A stretch of DNA of 64,000 nt from Furfurilactobacillus siliginis (GCF_001437435.1 NZ_JQCB01000007.1:32847-96846); one strand, 5' to 3'. Numbered from the stretch's first letter, positions 49,202 through 58,075 are shown. Numbers and translations are program-made. The notes: generated by a model not told the origin, from the sequence alone.

Positions 49202-49759
49202 TTAATCTATCGGCGTTGTGGCAATCATGAAATCAGCCTGCGTTAACTGATAGAATAATTCTGTTTTCCCCGGTGCAAAAAAATCACTTTGTGCATGCAT
49301 GATTTGGTGGTCAAATTGAAACCCATTTTTGATGAAGATGCGTGCAGACCGCTCATTGTCTTTGAAGTAAGAGCCATGAATCACACGGAGTCCCTTTGAA
49401 AAGCCAAACGCTAACACAGCTTGAACGGCTTCGCTCATATACCCTTGTCCCCAAAAGTCCTCATTTAACATATAGCCAATATCACGCTCACCGTGCACCG
49501 CTAAGCCTGCCTTACCAGTCCGTCCGTATAAACCAATTGTCCCAATCAACAGATCTGTTTCCGTTTGTACAATTCCCCATAACCAGCGTTGGTGCAGCAT
49601 TTGTCGCATTAAAAAATCTGCTTCAAACGCACTTTTTACCGGATGAAATCCCGCTGGCAAGGCAACCTGGGGATTGTTTGCCATCAGTGTAAAAGCAGCT
49701 AGGTCTGCTTCAGTCACCGTTCTTAACGTCAGTCGTTTTGTTTGTATTGTCGTGGCCAT
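49202..49759 (-). CDS. GNAT acetyltransferase, RimJ/RimL type
   Basis: 185 residues with the pattern TKRLTLRTVTEADL at the start, GTIGLYGRTGKAG in the middle, and the acetyl-CoA loop with GYMLNEDFWGQGYMSEAVQA and DNERSARIFIKNGFQFDHQI. These point to N-terminal amine acetylation of a protein or small molecule; the substrate is not known. The ATG at 49759 follows GGAGGTGG. An in-frame GTG upstream overlaps that site. Confidence 0.88.
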   Translation of the reverse strand: MATTIQTKRLTLRTVTEADLAAFTLMANNPQVALPAGFHPVKSAFEADFLMRQMLHQRWLWGIVQTETDLLIGTIGLYGRTGKAGLAVHGERDIGYMLNEDFWGQGYMSEAVQAVLAFGFSKGLRVIHGSYFKDNERSARIFIKNGFQFDHQIMHAQSDFFAPGKTELFYQLTQADFMIATTPID

Positions 49760-49832
49760 CGTTGCCACCTCCACATGTCATGTTCGTTTGCAGATCAAAT
49801 GTTGTGCGCTATCATAATGATGAGGTGAATTT

Positions 49833-50639
49833 ATGCAAACCATTAAGCAGCAGTTAAATGCACACAGTTATTTCGCAGGCGTTATGCAAAGCACACCTGG
49901 TGCTAACTTGCAGACAACTTTTCCAACCATTGTCATCGTACCCGGCGGCTCTTATACGCATATTCCTGAAGCACAGGCCGAAGCAATCGTTTTAGCGTTT
50001 GCTGCTCAAGGGTTCAATGCCGTTTACTTACGTTACTCATTTGTCGGCGAAGTCACGCCCCTATTACCCACGCCAATTATTGAACTCGGGCAAACCATCG
50101 CACAATTAAAGAATACGCCGACGTGGCCAGTCGACTCAAACAAGGTGCTTGTGTTTGGGATGTCTGTTGGCGGGCACATCGCGGCTTTGTATAACGATTA
50201 TTGGGCAGCAACGTGGCTGACTAAGGCAACCGATACCTCTGCACAAACCCGCAAACCAGCTGGTATCTTACTAGGGTACCCAGTTATCAGTCCCAAACTT
50301 GGTTTTCCAACCTCTGCCACCACTTTAGCACAGTGGACGGACACGCCGGACACTTTTGCCGCAGAGAAACACGTATCACAGCATAATCAACCGACATTTG
50401 CCTGGGTCACTGCTGATGATCAACTCGTGCCTGCTGGCAATACGTTAAGTTACGTCAATGCCATGTGGCAAATGCAACGACCAGTCGAACTACACATGTT
50501 CGATCACGGGCCGCACGGATTAGCATTATCCACAGCAGTGACCGCCGGCAAATCCTCACATGACAACCCACATGTGGCCCATTGGTTTGAACTAGCTTTA
50601 GAATGGATTGATCACTTATTCGCAGAAATTCCAGATTAA
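49833..50639 (+). CDS. Alpha/beta hydrolase, esterase-like
   Basis: 268 residues with the hydrolase fold: oxyanion motif IVPGGSYTHI, nucleophile S in GMSVGGHIAA, acid in VTADDQLVPAG and histidine in HGPHGLAL. The arrangement resembles acetyl-xylan-esterase-like and feruloyl-esterase-like (BD-FAE) cytosolic esterases. No signal peptide. It is a single gene with its own terminator. The substrate is unknown. Confidence 0.88.
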   Translation: MQTIKQQLNAHSYFAGVMQSTPGANLQTTFPTIVIVPGGSYTHIPEAQAEAIVLAFAAQGFNAVYLRYSFVGEVTPLLPTPIIELGQTIAQLKNTPTWPVDSNKVLVFGMSVGGHIAALYNDYWAATWLTKATDTSAQTRKPAGILLGYPVISPKLGFPTSATTLAQWTDTPDTFAAEKHVSQHNQPTFAWVTADDQLVPAGNTLSYVNAMWQMQRPVELHMFDHGPHGLALSTAVTAGKSSHDNPHVAHWFELALEWIDHLFAEIPD

Positions 50640-50660
50640 GAACAATATAATCGTTACCAT

Positions 50661-50699
50661 AATGCTTAGCAGACATTAACGTTTGCTAAGCATTTTTGT
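50661..50699 (+). terminator. Terminator after the hydrolase gene
   Basis: Stem AATGCTTAGCA (50661-50671) / TGCTAAGCATT (50684-50694), then a T run. Confidence 0.85.
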
Positions 50700-50807
50700 G
50701 AGCTAATCACAAAGCTTGATATAACAGCCTTTAAAAACTGTTTCCGGTACAAACATTATCAGCGAAAATTAATGTGAAAAACGGTAGCCATTTTTAAATA
50801 AACCGTG

Positions 50808-50951
50808 TAGAATGCTTTTTCGTGGTCAAGATAATGACCTTTTCATCAGGCAGTGACCAGCCAATGAAAAGTGTAACTGAACCTAAGTTGCCCACCCATA
50901 ATTTGGTCACTGTCATGATTCCTCGTGAATCAACCTGGCCGTCACTGACGG
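50808..50951 (+). promoter_or_regulatory. Leader region with clustered GTCACTG inverted repeats
   Basis: Between a possible -10 TAGAAT (50808-50813) and the acetyltransferase gene lie GGTCA / TGACC (50824-50839), CAGTGACCA (50851-50859), its complement TGGTCACTG (50904-50912) and the palindrome CCGTCACTGACGG (50939-50951). They could form RNA hairpins or protein-binding sites. Nothing else was recognised in the 405-base gap. Confidence 0.4.
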
Positions 50952-51044
50952 TACATTGCAGTACGTAACAAATCGTTTCGCTAACTAACGGTGTGGACGT
51001 TATTAGTAAATGATGCGGGCGTACTAATAAAAGGAGCGAGTCTC

Positions 51045-51599
51045 ATGACATCATCCACTTTGAACGTAACATTACATTTCGCAGAAATGAACGACTTACC
51101 TGCTATCAAGGACATCATTATGGATGCCCGGGCCTTTTTGGCAGAACAAGGGATCGATCAATGGCAAAACGGCTATCCTGAAGATGCTGTCATCGCCGCC
51201 GATATTGCCCGCGGCGAAACGGTCGCCTTGAAGGACGACGAAGGGACCATTTTAGCTATTGCTTCATTGGTAAAGGGCTTCGACACACCGTATGAAGGAA
51301 TCGTTGATGGTAACTGGCGTGTTGCTGGTACCACCAACAACTATGTTTCCATTCATCGGGTTGCGATGGCAAAAGCATCACGTGGTCATCACTTGACACA
51401 TGATTTCTTCAACTTAATGTTGGATCAAATTACCGCTGACCCAGACATCGAAAGTGTTCGCATCGATACGCATCCTGAAAACTTCGGCATGCAACACGTG
51501 ATTGAAACGAATGGTTTTACGTATGTCGGATTAGTCCCTGTCATCGGTGGCAAACCAAATGAAACAGACGTTGCTTACGACTTAATCGTTGAGCGTTAA
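51045..51599 (+). CDS. GNAT acetyltransferase
   Basis: 184 residues. The segments DARAFLAEQGIDQWQNGYPE, VSIHRVAMAKASRGHHLTHD and RIDTHPENFGMQHVIETNGF with TYVG are typical of a lactic acid bacterial GNAT subgroup. The ATG at 51045 follows AAAGGAG; the open frame upstream was rejected. A single gene with a long leader and its own terminator. Substrate unknown. Confidence 0.87.
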   Translation: MTSSTLNVTLHFAEMNDLPAIKDIIMDARAFLAEQGIDQWQNGYPEDAVIAADIARGETVALKDDEGTILAIASLVKGFDTPYEGIVDGNWRVAGTTNNYVSIHRVAMAKASRGHHLTHDFFNLMLDQITADPDIESVRIDTHPENFGMQHVIETNGFTYVGLVPVIGGKPNETDVAYDLIVER

Positions 51600-51613
51600 T
51601 TGAATAAGATCAG

Positions 51614-51652
51614 GCACCTAGAACATCTATGATGATGTTCTAGGTGCTTTTT
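51614..51652 (+). terminator. Terminator after the acetyltransferase gene
   Basis: A perfect 14-base stem GCACCTAGAACATC (51614-51627) / GATGTTCTAGGTGC (51634-51647), then five Ts. Confidence 0.9.
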
Positions 51653-51829
51653 CATTTTGAGCGCAATTATAAGACATTTCTGTGTACCTTCACTTGATAT
51701 CAGCTATGTATTTGCAAAGATCAGCACCACTTAGTTAGTCGAAACTTTCTGCCACGCTTATCTCGCTACTTTTTAATCTGTCTTTAATGCGATATACTGT
51801 TTGCATGCACATAAAAAGGAGTGAGTCTG

Positions 51830-53164
51830 TTGAGTACTGAAATTACACCTGATCAAATTAACCGTTACCAAGAAGAACTTGCAAGCCGCAAGGACGCTGC
51901 CGTTTTGGAACGTGCCGTGAAGAAAAACGGGATTCTTGCCACTGCGCAAGATGATGCCGCTAACGTCGACATGACCCCCGTGTTCTCCATTGACTTAGAC
52001 ACTGGTCACGTTGCGAACCAAAAGCAAAGTGGTCGCTGTTGGATGTTTGCCGCATTGAACACCATGCGTCATGACATGAAGGATACCTTCAACTTGCCAG
52101 GCGACTTTGAGCTTTCCCAAAATTACACTTATTTCTGGGACAAATTTGAAAAAGCCAACTACTTCTATGAAAATGTCTTAGCAACTGCTGACAAGCCATT
52201 AGATGACCGTAAAGTCGCCTTCCTAATGACGACCCCTCAACAAGATGGTGGTCAATGGGACATGATTTGCGCCATCATCGAAAAGTACGGCGTTGTGCCA
52301 CAGTCAGTGATGCCAGAAACGTTCAGTTCATCTGCTTCATCTGACATCAACGGTTTGTTGAACTTGAAGTTACGCAAAGATGCCGTTGAATTACGCGAAT
52401 TAGTTGCTAACAAAGCTAGCCGCGCTGAAATTGATGAAATTAAAGATCGTAAGCTCCAAGAAATCTACCGGATGTTGGCTTACACATTTGGCGAACCTGT
52501 CCAAAAGTTCGACTTTGAATATCGCGATGAAAACAAGGACTACCACATCGACCGTGATTTAACGCCTAAGTCTTTCTTTGACAAGTACGTTAACTGGGAC
52601 TTATCTCAATACGTCTCAATTATCAATGCCCCCACTGATGACAAAGCCTACAACAAGACCTACACCGTTGAAATGCTTGGCAACGTGGTCAATGGCCGCG
52701 ACGTAAAGCATCTGAGCGTTTCCATGGCTGACTTTAAGAAGCTCGCCATCGAACAGTTGCAAGCCGGACAGAGCGTTTGGTTTGGCTGTGATGTTGGTCA
52801 AAGCTCTGACCGTAAAGCCGGCATCATGGACACCAAGGTTTACGCGAAGGACGAATTGTTCGACGTTGACTTCTCCATGAGCAAAGCAGAACGCTTAGAC
52901 TACGGTGAAAGCTTGATGACCCATGCTATGGTATTGACTGGGGTTGACCTTGTGGACGGCAAACCAACTAAGTGGAAGGTTGAAAATTCATGGGGTGACA
53001 AGGTCGGTAATAAAGGCTACTTCATCATGAGTGACGCCTGGATGGATCAATACTGTTACCAAGTTGTCGTGAACAAGCGCTTCATGTCAGAAGACTTGTT
53101 AGCTGCACAAGCGCAAGACCCAGAAATGCTCCAACCTTGGGATCCAATGGGCGCCTTGGCATAA
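51830..53164 (+). CDS. pepC: Aminopeptidase C (bleomycin hydrolase family)
   Basis: Cytosolic cysteine aminopeptidase of the lactic acid bacterial peptide-use pathway. The 444 residues have the catalytic cysteine C70 (NQKQSGRCWMFAALNTMR), the histidine in SLMTHAMVLTGVD and the asparagine in KVENSWGDK. The C-terminus PWDPMGALA, which reaches into the active site and sets exopeptidase behaviour, is intact. The start is TTG at 51830, eight bases after GGAG; an upstream GTG overlaps that site. A possible -10 TATACT lies 35 bases before. Confidence 0.96.
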   Translation: MSTEITPDQINRYQEELASRKDAAVLERAVKKNGILATAQDDAANVDMTPVFSIDLDTGHVANQKQSGRCWMFAALNTMRHDMKDTFNLPGDFELSQNYTYFWDKFEKANYFYENVLATADKPLDDRKVAFLMTTPQQDGGQWDMICAIIEKYGVVPQSVMPETFSSSASSDINGLLNLKLRKDAVELRELVANKASRAEIDEIKDRKLQEIYRMLAYTFGEPVQKFDFEYRDENKDYHIDRDLTPKSFFDKYVNWDLSQYVSIINAPTDDKAYNKTYTVEMLGNVVNGRDVKHLSVSMADFKKLAIEQLQAGQSVWFGCDVGQSSDRKAGIMDTKVYAKDELFDVDFSMSKAERLDYGESLMTHAMVLTGVDLVDGKPTKWKVENSWGDKVGNKGYFIMSDAWMDQYCYQVVVNKRFMSEDLLAAQAQDPEMLQPWDPMGALA

Positions 53165-53245
53165 AAGGTATGAGCGTAATCCATCAGTCTGCACAACTGC
53201 TTGACTTATGGACCGCGTTTTGACCATTTACATTTATAAACGAAA
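53165..53245 (-). repeat. Dispersed intergenic repeat, copy H (truncated)
   Basis: The minus strand after the pepC terminator reads TTATAAATGTAAATGG, ACGCGGTCCATAAGTCAAGC and AGTTGTGCAGAC, aligning with copy F. The later part is lost. Confidence 0.6.
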
Positions 53246-53288
53246 GACCAACCTGAAAACATAAATGCTTTCAGGTTGGTCTTTTTTG
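53243..53288. terminator. Terminator after pepC
   Basis: A perfect 16-base stem AAAGACCAACCTGAAA (53243-53258) / its complement (53269-53284), then T run. Confidence 0.9.
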
Positions 53289-53422
53289 CGTAAAAAAACT
53301 AGCTCCTTAATTAAGTACCCGTTATTAATGATTGCAACCATTTCTTGATCTGACTTTAAGCTTCCTTTATGGTCATCCTCGTAAGCTAGTAACATCAAGC
53401 AACACCTAAGGAGTGACTCACT

Positions 53423-53707
53423 ATGCTAAAAGACACCGAAAATCTGATTGCTACCAAAATCATTCGTGCCAACTGCCCCATTCTCATCGCAGAAACAGAG
53501 ACCGGTCGACAAATCAACGTTCGGTTGTCACGTGCTCAAAAACATGATCCCTTATTTTGGCAAATCATCACGGATATTTTACGTGAGCGAATTTGGGTGC
53601 CTATTTCTAAAAAAAGACATCAACTCGTAGCCGACGGTTGGTTACGTCCACAACCAGCTATGATAGCGGCAGTCGCTTCTGATGGCATTTTCGACTACAA
53701 TAAATAG
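53423..53707 (+). CDS. Small unknown protein upstream of a two-component system
   Basis: 94 residues with no signal peptide or membrane segment. I recognise no family. It reads MLKDTENLIATKIIRANCPI, and TGRQINVRLSRAQKHDPLFW in the middle. It has a clear ribosome binding site (AAGGAG) and is 27 bases before the response regulator gene in the same direction, so it is likely the first gene of that operon. Confidence 0.65.
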   Translation: MLKDTENLIATKIIRANCPILIAETETGRQINVRLSRAQKHDPLFWQIITDILRERIWVPISKKRHQLVADGWLRPQPAMIAAVASDGIFDYNK

Positions 53708-53734
53708 TAATAACACGATACGAAGGAGTACATC

Positions 53735-54421
53735 ATGGATCAACTAGCACGTGGACTTATCGTAGAAGACGAACAGGCAGTGTCTGACAACATTAAAGAG
53801 CTACTAGCCAAAACTTTAACATGCGACCAGGCCTTCGATGGCGAAGATGGTGAATTTAAAGCAACCCAAGGTATTTACGACCTCATCATCCTCGATTGGA
53901 TGTTACCAATGGAAAGTGGTCTCGATGTCTTGAAGGCCATTCGTGCGCAGCATCTCGATGTACCGGTGTTATTTCTGACGGCTAAGGATGGTCTGGATGA
54001 CAAGATTCGTGGTTTTAACTTAGGCGCTGATGATTATCTTACAAAGCCTTTTCATCGCGAAGAACTGCTATTACGCGTTCGTGCATTACTTAAACGAAGT
54101 GGTCATTTAGCAAATGAAAATATCCTAACCATGGACGACATTACCATTAACTTACAAAACCACGCCGTGACAGTACGTGATGAAACAATCCAGCTAAACG
54201 GTAAGGAATTCGACCTGCTCGTTTATTTCATGCAAAACCAAGGTACTATCATCACAAAAGATCAGATTTTCGACCGCCTGTGGGGGTTTGATTCCGAGAC
54301 CTCAATTACGGTGGTCGAAGTGTATGTCTCAAATCTTCGCAAAAAGTTGAAGCCGACTGGCGCTGATCAATATATCAAAACGCTTCGCAACGCTGGTTAT
54401 TTGATTAACGCTGAAAGCTAG
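53735..54421 (+). CDS. OmpR-family response regulator
   Basis: 228 residues. The receiver domain has the acidic pair E11/D12, phosphorylation site D54 (IILDWMLPMES), T82 and K104 (YLTKPFHREE). The C-terminal winged helix has LNGKEFDLLVYFMQNQGTII and ETSITVVEVYVSNLRKKL. It is 8 bases before the kinase gene. Target genes are unknown. Confidence 0.94.
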   Translation: MDQLARGLIVEDEQAVSDNIKELLAKTLTCDQAFDGEDGEFKATQGIYDLIILDWMLPMESGLDVLKAIRAQHLDVPVLFLTAKDGLDDKIRGFNLGADDYLTKPFHREELLLRVRALLKRSGHLANENILTMDDITINLQNHAVTVRDETIQLNGKEFDLLVYFMQNQGTIITKDQIFDRLWGFDSETSITVVEVYVSNLRKKLKPTGADQYIKTLRNAGYLINAES

Positions 54422-54429
54422 GACGACTT

Positions 54430-55770
54430 ATGGATACTAAAAATCATTCCAAACAACCGCAACATGCCTTCGCTAAACAGCAATGGTGGCTTTTTGTCGG
54501 CGAATTAGTTAGTTTTGCAGCCATTTTCTTAACGATGGCACTTATTTTATGGCGCGTTTTTCAACCGGCCATCTATCAAAGTGTCAACCAGGGAATTCGC
54601 GTGCAACGCCAAGTTATCTTAGGCAAACAACCTACCGGCGGTCCTGCGAGCCAGGATGCTTACTGTTCAATCGCCTTTCGAACGTCAATTTTAGTTTATA
54701 ACGACCACGGGCAGTTACTGAATGGGAACGTCAATCGCCCCGTCAATAACCAAACCAGCGGTACAAACGCCGACCAAAGTAAATATATCAAAACGCTTCA
54801 ACAGATCAAGCTTCGCAAAACAAGTCTCAACATGTTGCGTGATGTCCGTGTTAACAATCAGAATAGCTTTCGGACACTCACCTTCTACGTACCTGAAAGT
54901 AATCCCAACCTGGCGTATGCCGGCTACTACGTCATGATTGTGACGAATACGGATTCAGAACGTGTCTCTGTTCAAATATTTAAGCGTGTCCTAACGTGGA
55001 CGATGCTATTCTTTTGGCTTGTGTCGATCGTATTAAGCTATGTGTTAGCGCGCCTTAACATGCGACCAATCATGCGTTCCTGGCGGCGACAACGTGAATT
55101 TGTGGCTAATGCAGCCCATGAATTACGAACACCGCTCACAATCATCCAAAACAAACTTGAACTCATGCTGACACATCCAAATGACAAAATCGTTGACCAA
55201 ACTGAACAGATCACAATGTCCTTAGGCGAAGTACGGCGGCTAAATGGGCTCACTAGTGACCTGCTGTTACTCGCACGAAGCGATTCTGATATGACCCAAA
55301 TCAACACCGAAGCGGTTGCGATGAAGCCATTCCTTGAAAATGTTATTCAGCCTTACTCAGAAATCGCTGCCAGCCAGGATAAGCACTTTGATTCCACCAT
55401 TGACCTAACACAAACCTTATCAATTGACCGCCAGCGGATCCATCAATTGATTGTTATTTTCCTCGACAATGCGCTTAAATACACGACGACTGGTAATGAC
55501 ATTAGCTTCACCGCCAAACAGGTCGGCAATCGTTGGATATTACGTGTCGCCGATACTGGCATCGGCCTATCTGATGCTGATAAACCACACGTCTTTGAGC
55601 GCTTCTACCGCGTTGATAAGTCCCGCAGTCGACAAACAGGTGGGAACGGGTTAGGCCTCTCAATTGCAAAATGGATTATTGATAGTCATAAAGGACGCGT
55701 TGCGATTACGGATAATACTCCTACTGGAACCATTTTCACCATCAGTTTCCCAATGACAAAAGCTAAATAA
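54430..55770 (+). CDS. Sensor histidine kinase
   Basis: 446 residues. Two membrane segments (about 22-42 and 187-207) enclose an extracytoplasmic domain of about 145 residues. The H-box is EFVANAAHELRTPLTIIQNK (H230). The ATPase domain has N-box IFLDNALKYT, G1 VADTGIGLSDADK, F-box FERFYRVDKSRSR and G2 GGNGLGLSIAKWII. A full HAMP domain is not obvious. It partners the response regulator upstream. The signal is unknown. Confidence 0.93.
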   Translation: MDTKNHSKQPQHAFAKQQWWLFVGELVSFAAIFLTMALILWRVFQPAIYQSVNQGIRVQRQVILGKQPTGGPASQDAYCSIAFRTSILVYNDHGQLLNGNVNRPVNNQTSGTNADQSKYIKTLQQIKLRKTSLNMLRDVRVNNQNSFRTLTFYVPESNPNLAYAGYYVMIVTNTDSERVSVQIFKRVLTWTMLFFWLVSIVLSYVLARLNMRPIMRSWRRQREFVANAAHELRTPLTIIQNKLELMLTHPNDKIVDQTEQITMSLGEVRRLNGLTSDLLLLARSDSDMTQINTEAVAMKPFLENVIQPYSEIAASQDKHFDSTIDLTQTLSIDRQRIHQLIVIFLDNALKYTTTGNDISFTAKQVGNRWILRVADTGIGLSDADKPHVFERFYRVDKSRSRQTGGNGLGLSIAKWIIDSHKGRVAITDNTPTGTIFTISFPMTKAK

Positions 55771-55835
55771 AGTGCCCGAGATACGTTAAACCCTATCCAG
55801 TTGACAGGGCTCAGTGTATTTCGGGCACTATTTTT
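55771..55835. terminator. Terminator after the two-component operon
   Basis: Outer stem AGTGCCCGA (55771-55779) / TCGGGCACT (55821-55829) with an inner CCCT / AGGG stem and a T run. It could also serve the convergent phosphoglycerate mutase gene. Confidence 0.8.
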
Positions 55836-55964
55836 GATTTATGAACTTAACGAGGAGTGTCATGCTGTGAGACTACGAACAACCTACCGGGTTAAAAAGC
55901 AACCCGTACGGTCGTTCTAGGTCTTGCTCGCGACTTCCCGACTTATGTCCGTCCCGCTCTTTTT
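55830..55964 (+). repeat. Dispersed intergenic repeat, copy D
   Basis: TTTTTGATTTATGAACTTAA, ATGCTGTGAGAC, ACCTACCGGGTT with AACCCGTACGG (hairpin CGGGTT / AACCCG), TCTTGCTCGC and ACTTCCCGACTTATGTCC. The most complete copy together with E. It runs from the two-component terminator up to the stop codon of the next gene. Confidence 0.75.
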
Positions 55965-56651
55965 TTAATCAATCCGCAAAACTTGTTTATTGACCACCCG
56001 TAATTGCTTGTCAAACGTATACTGAATCGGCTGTGCGTTGGGCACTTCCACCTTACTAATGTCTGCGTCACTGACTTGGTCTAAGTACTTGATCAAAGCC
56101 CGCAAGGTACTGCCATGCGCTACAATCAGCTGGTTTTTACCATCCAATAGTCGTGGCGCCACTTGGTCGATCCAATATGGCATCAATCTAGCATACGCCA
56201 TTTCAAGGCTTTCACCACGCGTTAACGCAGTTATTGGTAAGTGTGCATACCGACGATCATCGACATGTTCCGGCTTAGGCAATAGCGGTGGCACCTCGGC
56301 GTAGCTCCTTCGCCATAAGGCTACTTGCGCCTCACCATATTCGGCCTTCGTCTGTGCTTTGTTACGACCACGTAATGCACCATAATGGCGTTCATTTAGG
56401 CGCCAGCTCTTATGCTCAGGCAACCATAACTGCTTTGTTTCAGCTAATACAATGTGTGTCGTCATGATTGCACGTTGCAGCACTGAAGTATGCACATCGG
56501 TAAAGCTTAGCCCAGCTTCCGAGAGGCGCTGTCCTGCCTGGTGTGCCTGACTAACTCCAAGTGGTGTCAACGGTACATCGGTCCAACCAGTGTATAGATC
56601 ATCTCGATTAGCTGTACTTTCACCATGTCGAATAATTACGAGTTCAACCAT
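55965..56651 (-). CDS. gpmA: 2,3-bisphosphoglycerate-dependent phosphoglycerate mutase-like protein
   Basis: Interconverts 3- and 2-phosphoglycerate in glycolysis. The 228 residues have the phosphohistidine motif [27 protein letters not shown] and the second histidine in [14 protein letters not shown]. Most family members read AHGNSLR at that point and GLNKAET where this has GRNKAQT, so it may be a diverged second copy and not the main glycolytic enzyme. A single gene. Confidence 0.85.
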   Translation of the reverse strand: MVELVIIRHGESTANRDDLYTGWTDVPLTPLGVSQAHQAGQRLSEAGLSFTDVHTSVLQRAIMTTHIVLAETKQLWLPEHKSWRLNERHYGALRGRNKAQTKAEYGEAQVALWRRSYAEVPPLLPKPEHVDDRRYAHLPITALTRGESLEMAYARLMPYWIDQVAPRLLDGKNQLIVAHGSTLRALIKYLDQVSDADISKVEVPNAQPIQYTFDKQLRVVNKQVLRID

Positions 56652-56762
56652 TGCATTTTCTCTTCTCTCTTATCTTTAGAGCTATCGTACCACGCTCATA
56701 ATTTAAAATGAAGCCGCTACACGCATACAACTCCGCAGCTCGAATTAAAATTTTTAAATAAA

Positions 56763-56803
56763 AAAAGACTGAAACATAATCACTTATGCTTCAGTCTTTT
56801 GAA
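56763..56803 (-). terminator. Terminator after the LysM-CHAP gene
   Basis: Stem AAAAGACTGAA-CATAA / TTATG-TTCAGTCTTTT (56763-56800), T run on the minus strand. Confidence 0.85.
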
Positions 56804-56816
56804 TTAAATAATCGAT

Positions 56817-57845
56817 TTAGAAGTGAATGTAACCTGCAGCTTCACCAGCTGAGATTGTGCGTGCGTGGTAAGCCAAACCATTGAAGTTACCTTCGATGAT
56901 GTTAACTGAGCCATCGCCGTTCACACCAGTTACGTAAGCAACGTGCATGTAACCGAAGTAAGCAACTGAACCGGCACTTGGTGCTTGGTTAACTGCGATG
57001 CCACGGGCTGCTGCGTTGGCACCCCAGGCGTTACCGTTACCTAAGTAAGCGTACTTAGAAGCTGGTACACCAGCTGAGCGTAAGATACCGGCAACGAATG
57101 CAGTACATTGGCCAGCTGGGTAACCGTCGACACCACTGTTAAAGCCGGCGATACCTGCGCCAGCACCACCAACAACAGCGGCAGGAGCAGCAGGTGCTTG
57201 TTGTGCAGGGGCTGCTGGAGCTGCTTGTGAAGGAGCAGCAGGGGCTGCTTGTGATGCAGGGGCTTGACTAGCAACTGAAGTAGCTGCTTCTGAAGCAGGT
57301 GCTTGGCTAGCAGCTGATGCTGGCGCCTGGCTTGCTTCACTAGCTTGTGATGCAGGTGCTTGGCTAGCAGTTGCTTGCGTGTGCAATACTTGACCAACTA
57401 ATAAGAAGTTGATGTCTGAAATGCTGTTGTTTGATGCTAAGTCAGCAATTGAAACACCGGTCTTAGCGCTAACACTTGATAAAGTGTCACCAGCTACGAC
57501 TGTGTAGTCACCATCAGCGTTAACAGTTGCTGCTGAAGCAGCTTCTGAAGCTTCTGACGTAGCAGATGCTGGAGCTTCACTTGCTTGGCTAGCATTGTCA
57601 CTAGTAGCTGCATCATTTGCATCAGGAATAACTAAAGATTGACCAACGTAAATCAGATTAGCGTTGGAAATGTGGTTAGCCTGAACGATTGCGTCAACAG
57701 TCGTGTGGTTCTTTTGTGCGAAAGCCCAAATGGTGTCACCCTTGATGGATTTTACCGTTGAGGCGTTAGCAGCAACGGAAGCACCGGCTAGAACACTGGC
57801 AGCGCCAGCAGTTGTTAATAATACATTTTTAATAGTCTTTTTCAC
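56817..57845 (-). CDS. Secreted LysM-CHAP peptidoglycan hydrolase
   Basis: 342 residues. A signal peptide (1-29, ending AAN-AS), LysM domain 1 (about 30-74, IKGDTIWAFAQKNHTTVDAI), LysM domain 2 (about 114-158, VVAGDTLSSVSAKTGVSIAD), a linker of about 70 residues rich in Ala, Ser, Pro and Gln (repeats of SQAPAS), then a CHAP amidase/endopeptidase domain with cysteine in YPAGQCTAFVAG and histidine in YMHVAYVTG. It should bind and cut cell-wall peptidoglycan, probably in daughter-cell separation. GTG start with GGAGA upstream. A WalR-like box lies further up. Confidence 0.93.
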   Translation of the reverse strand: MKKTIKNVLLTTAGAASVLAGASVAANASTVKSIKGDTIWAFAQKNHTTVDAIVQANHISNANLIYVGQSLVIPDANDAATSDNASQASEAPASATSEASEAASAATVNADGDYTVVAGDTLSSVSAKTGVSIADLASNNSISDINFLLVGQVLHTQATASQAPASQASEASQAPASAASQAPASEAATSVASQAPASQAAPAAPSQAAPAAPAQQAPAAPAAVVGGAGAGIAGFNSGVDGYPAGQCTAFVAGILRSAGVPASKYAYLGNGNAWGANAAARGIAVNQAPSAGSVAYFGYMHVAYVTGVNGDGSVNIIEGNFNGLAYHARTISAGEAAGYIHF

Positions 57846-57956
57846 GTTGTTCTCTCCTAAGTCAATTCTTGTCGTTTTATGTAACTTTTACTGTCTACCA
57901 TCATAAGATAGCGGTGTGACAGGTCCATACCAGCCAGATAACACTTTGTTACAACT

Positions 57957-57973
57957 ATTACATTAACGTTACG
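57957..57973 (-). promoter_or_regulatory. WalR-like box upstream of the LysM-CHAP gene
   Basis: Minus strand CGTAAC-GTTAA-TGTAAT, against the WalR (YycF) consensus TGTWAH-N5-TGTWAH, one mismatch. A further TGTAAC follows three bases later. Wall hydrolases of this kind are typical WalR targets. WalRK itself is not in the window. Confidence 0.45.
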
Positions 57974-58075
57974 TGCATCCCTTCTTACACCAGCAAACGC
58001 CTTTAGAGAGGCTTTCTGAAATTGATTTTAACTTCAATTTCTTAAGCATTTTTAAAATCTTTTTTGGCACGGCCA

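Noticed and set aside
57041..57397. Minus-strand frame of about 118 codons rich in Lys, His and Leu
   Set aside because: A shadow of the Ala/Ser/Pro/Gln-rich linker of the LysM-CHAP gene, created by its repetitive codons.
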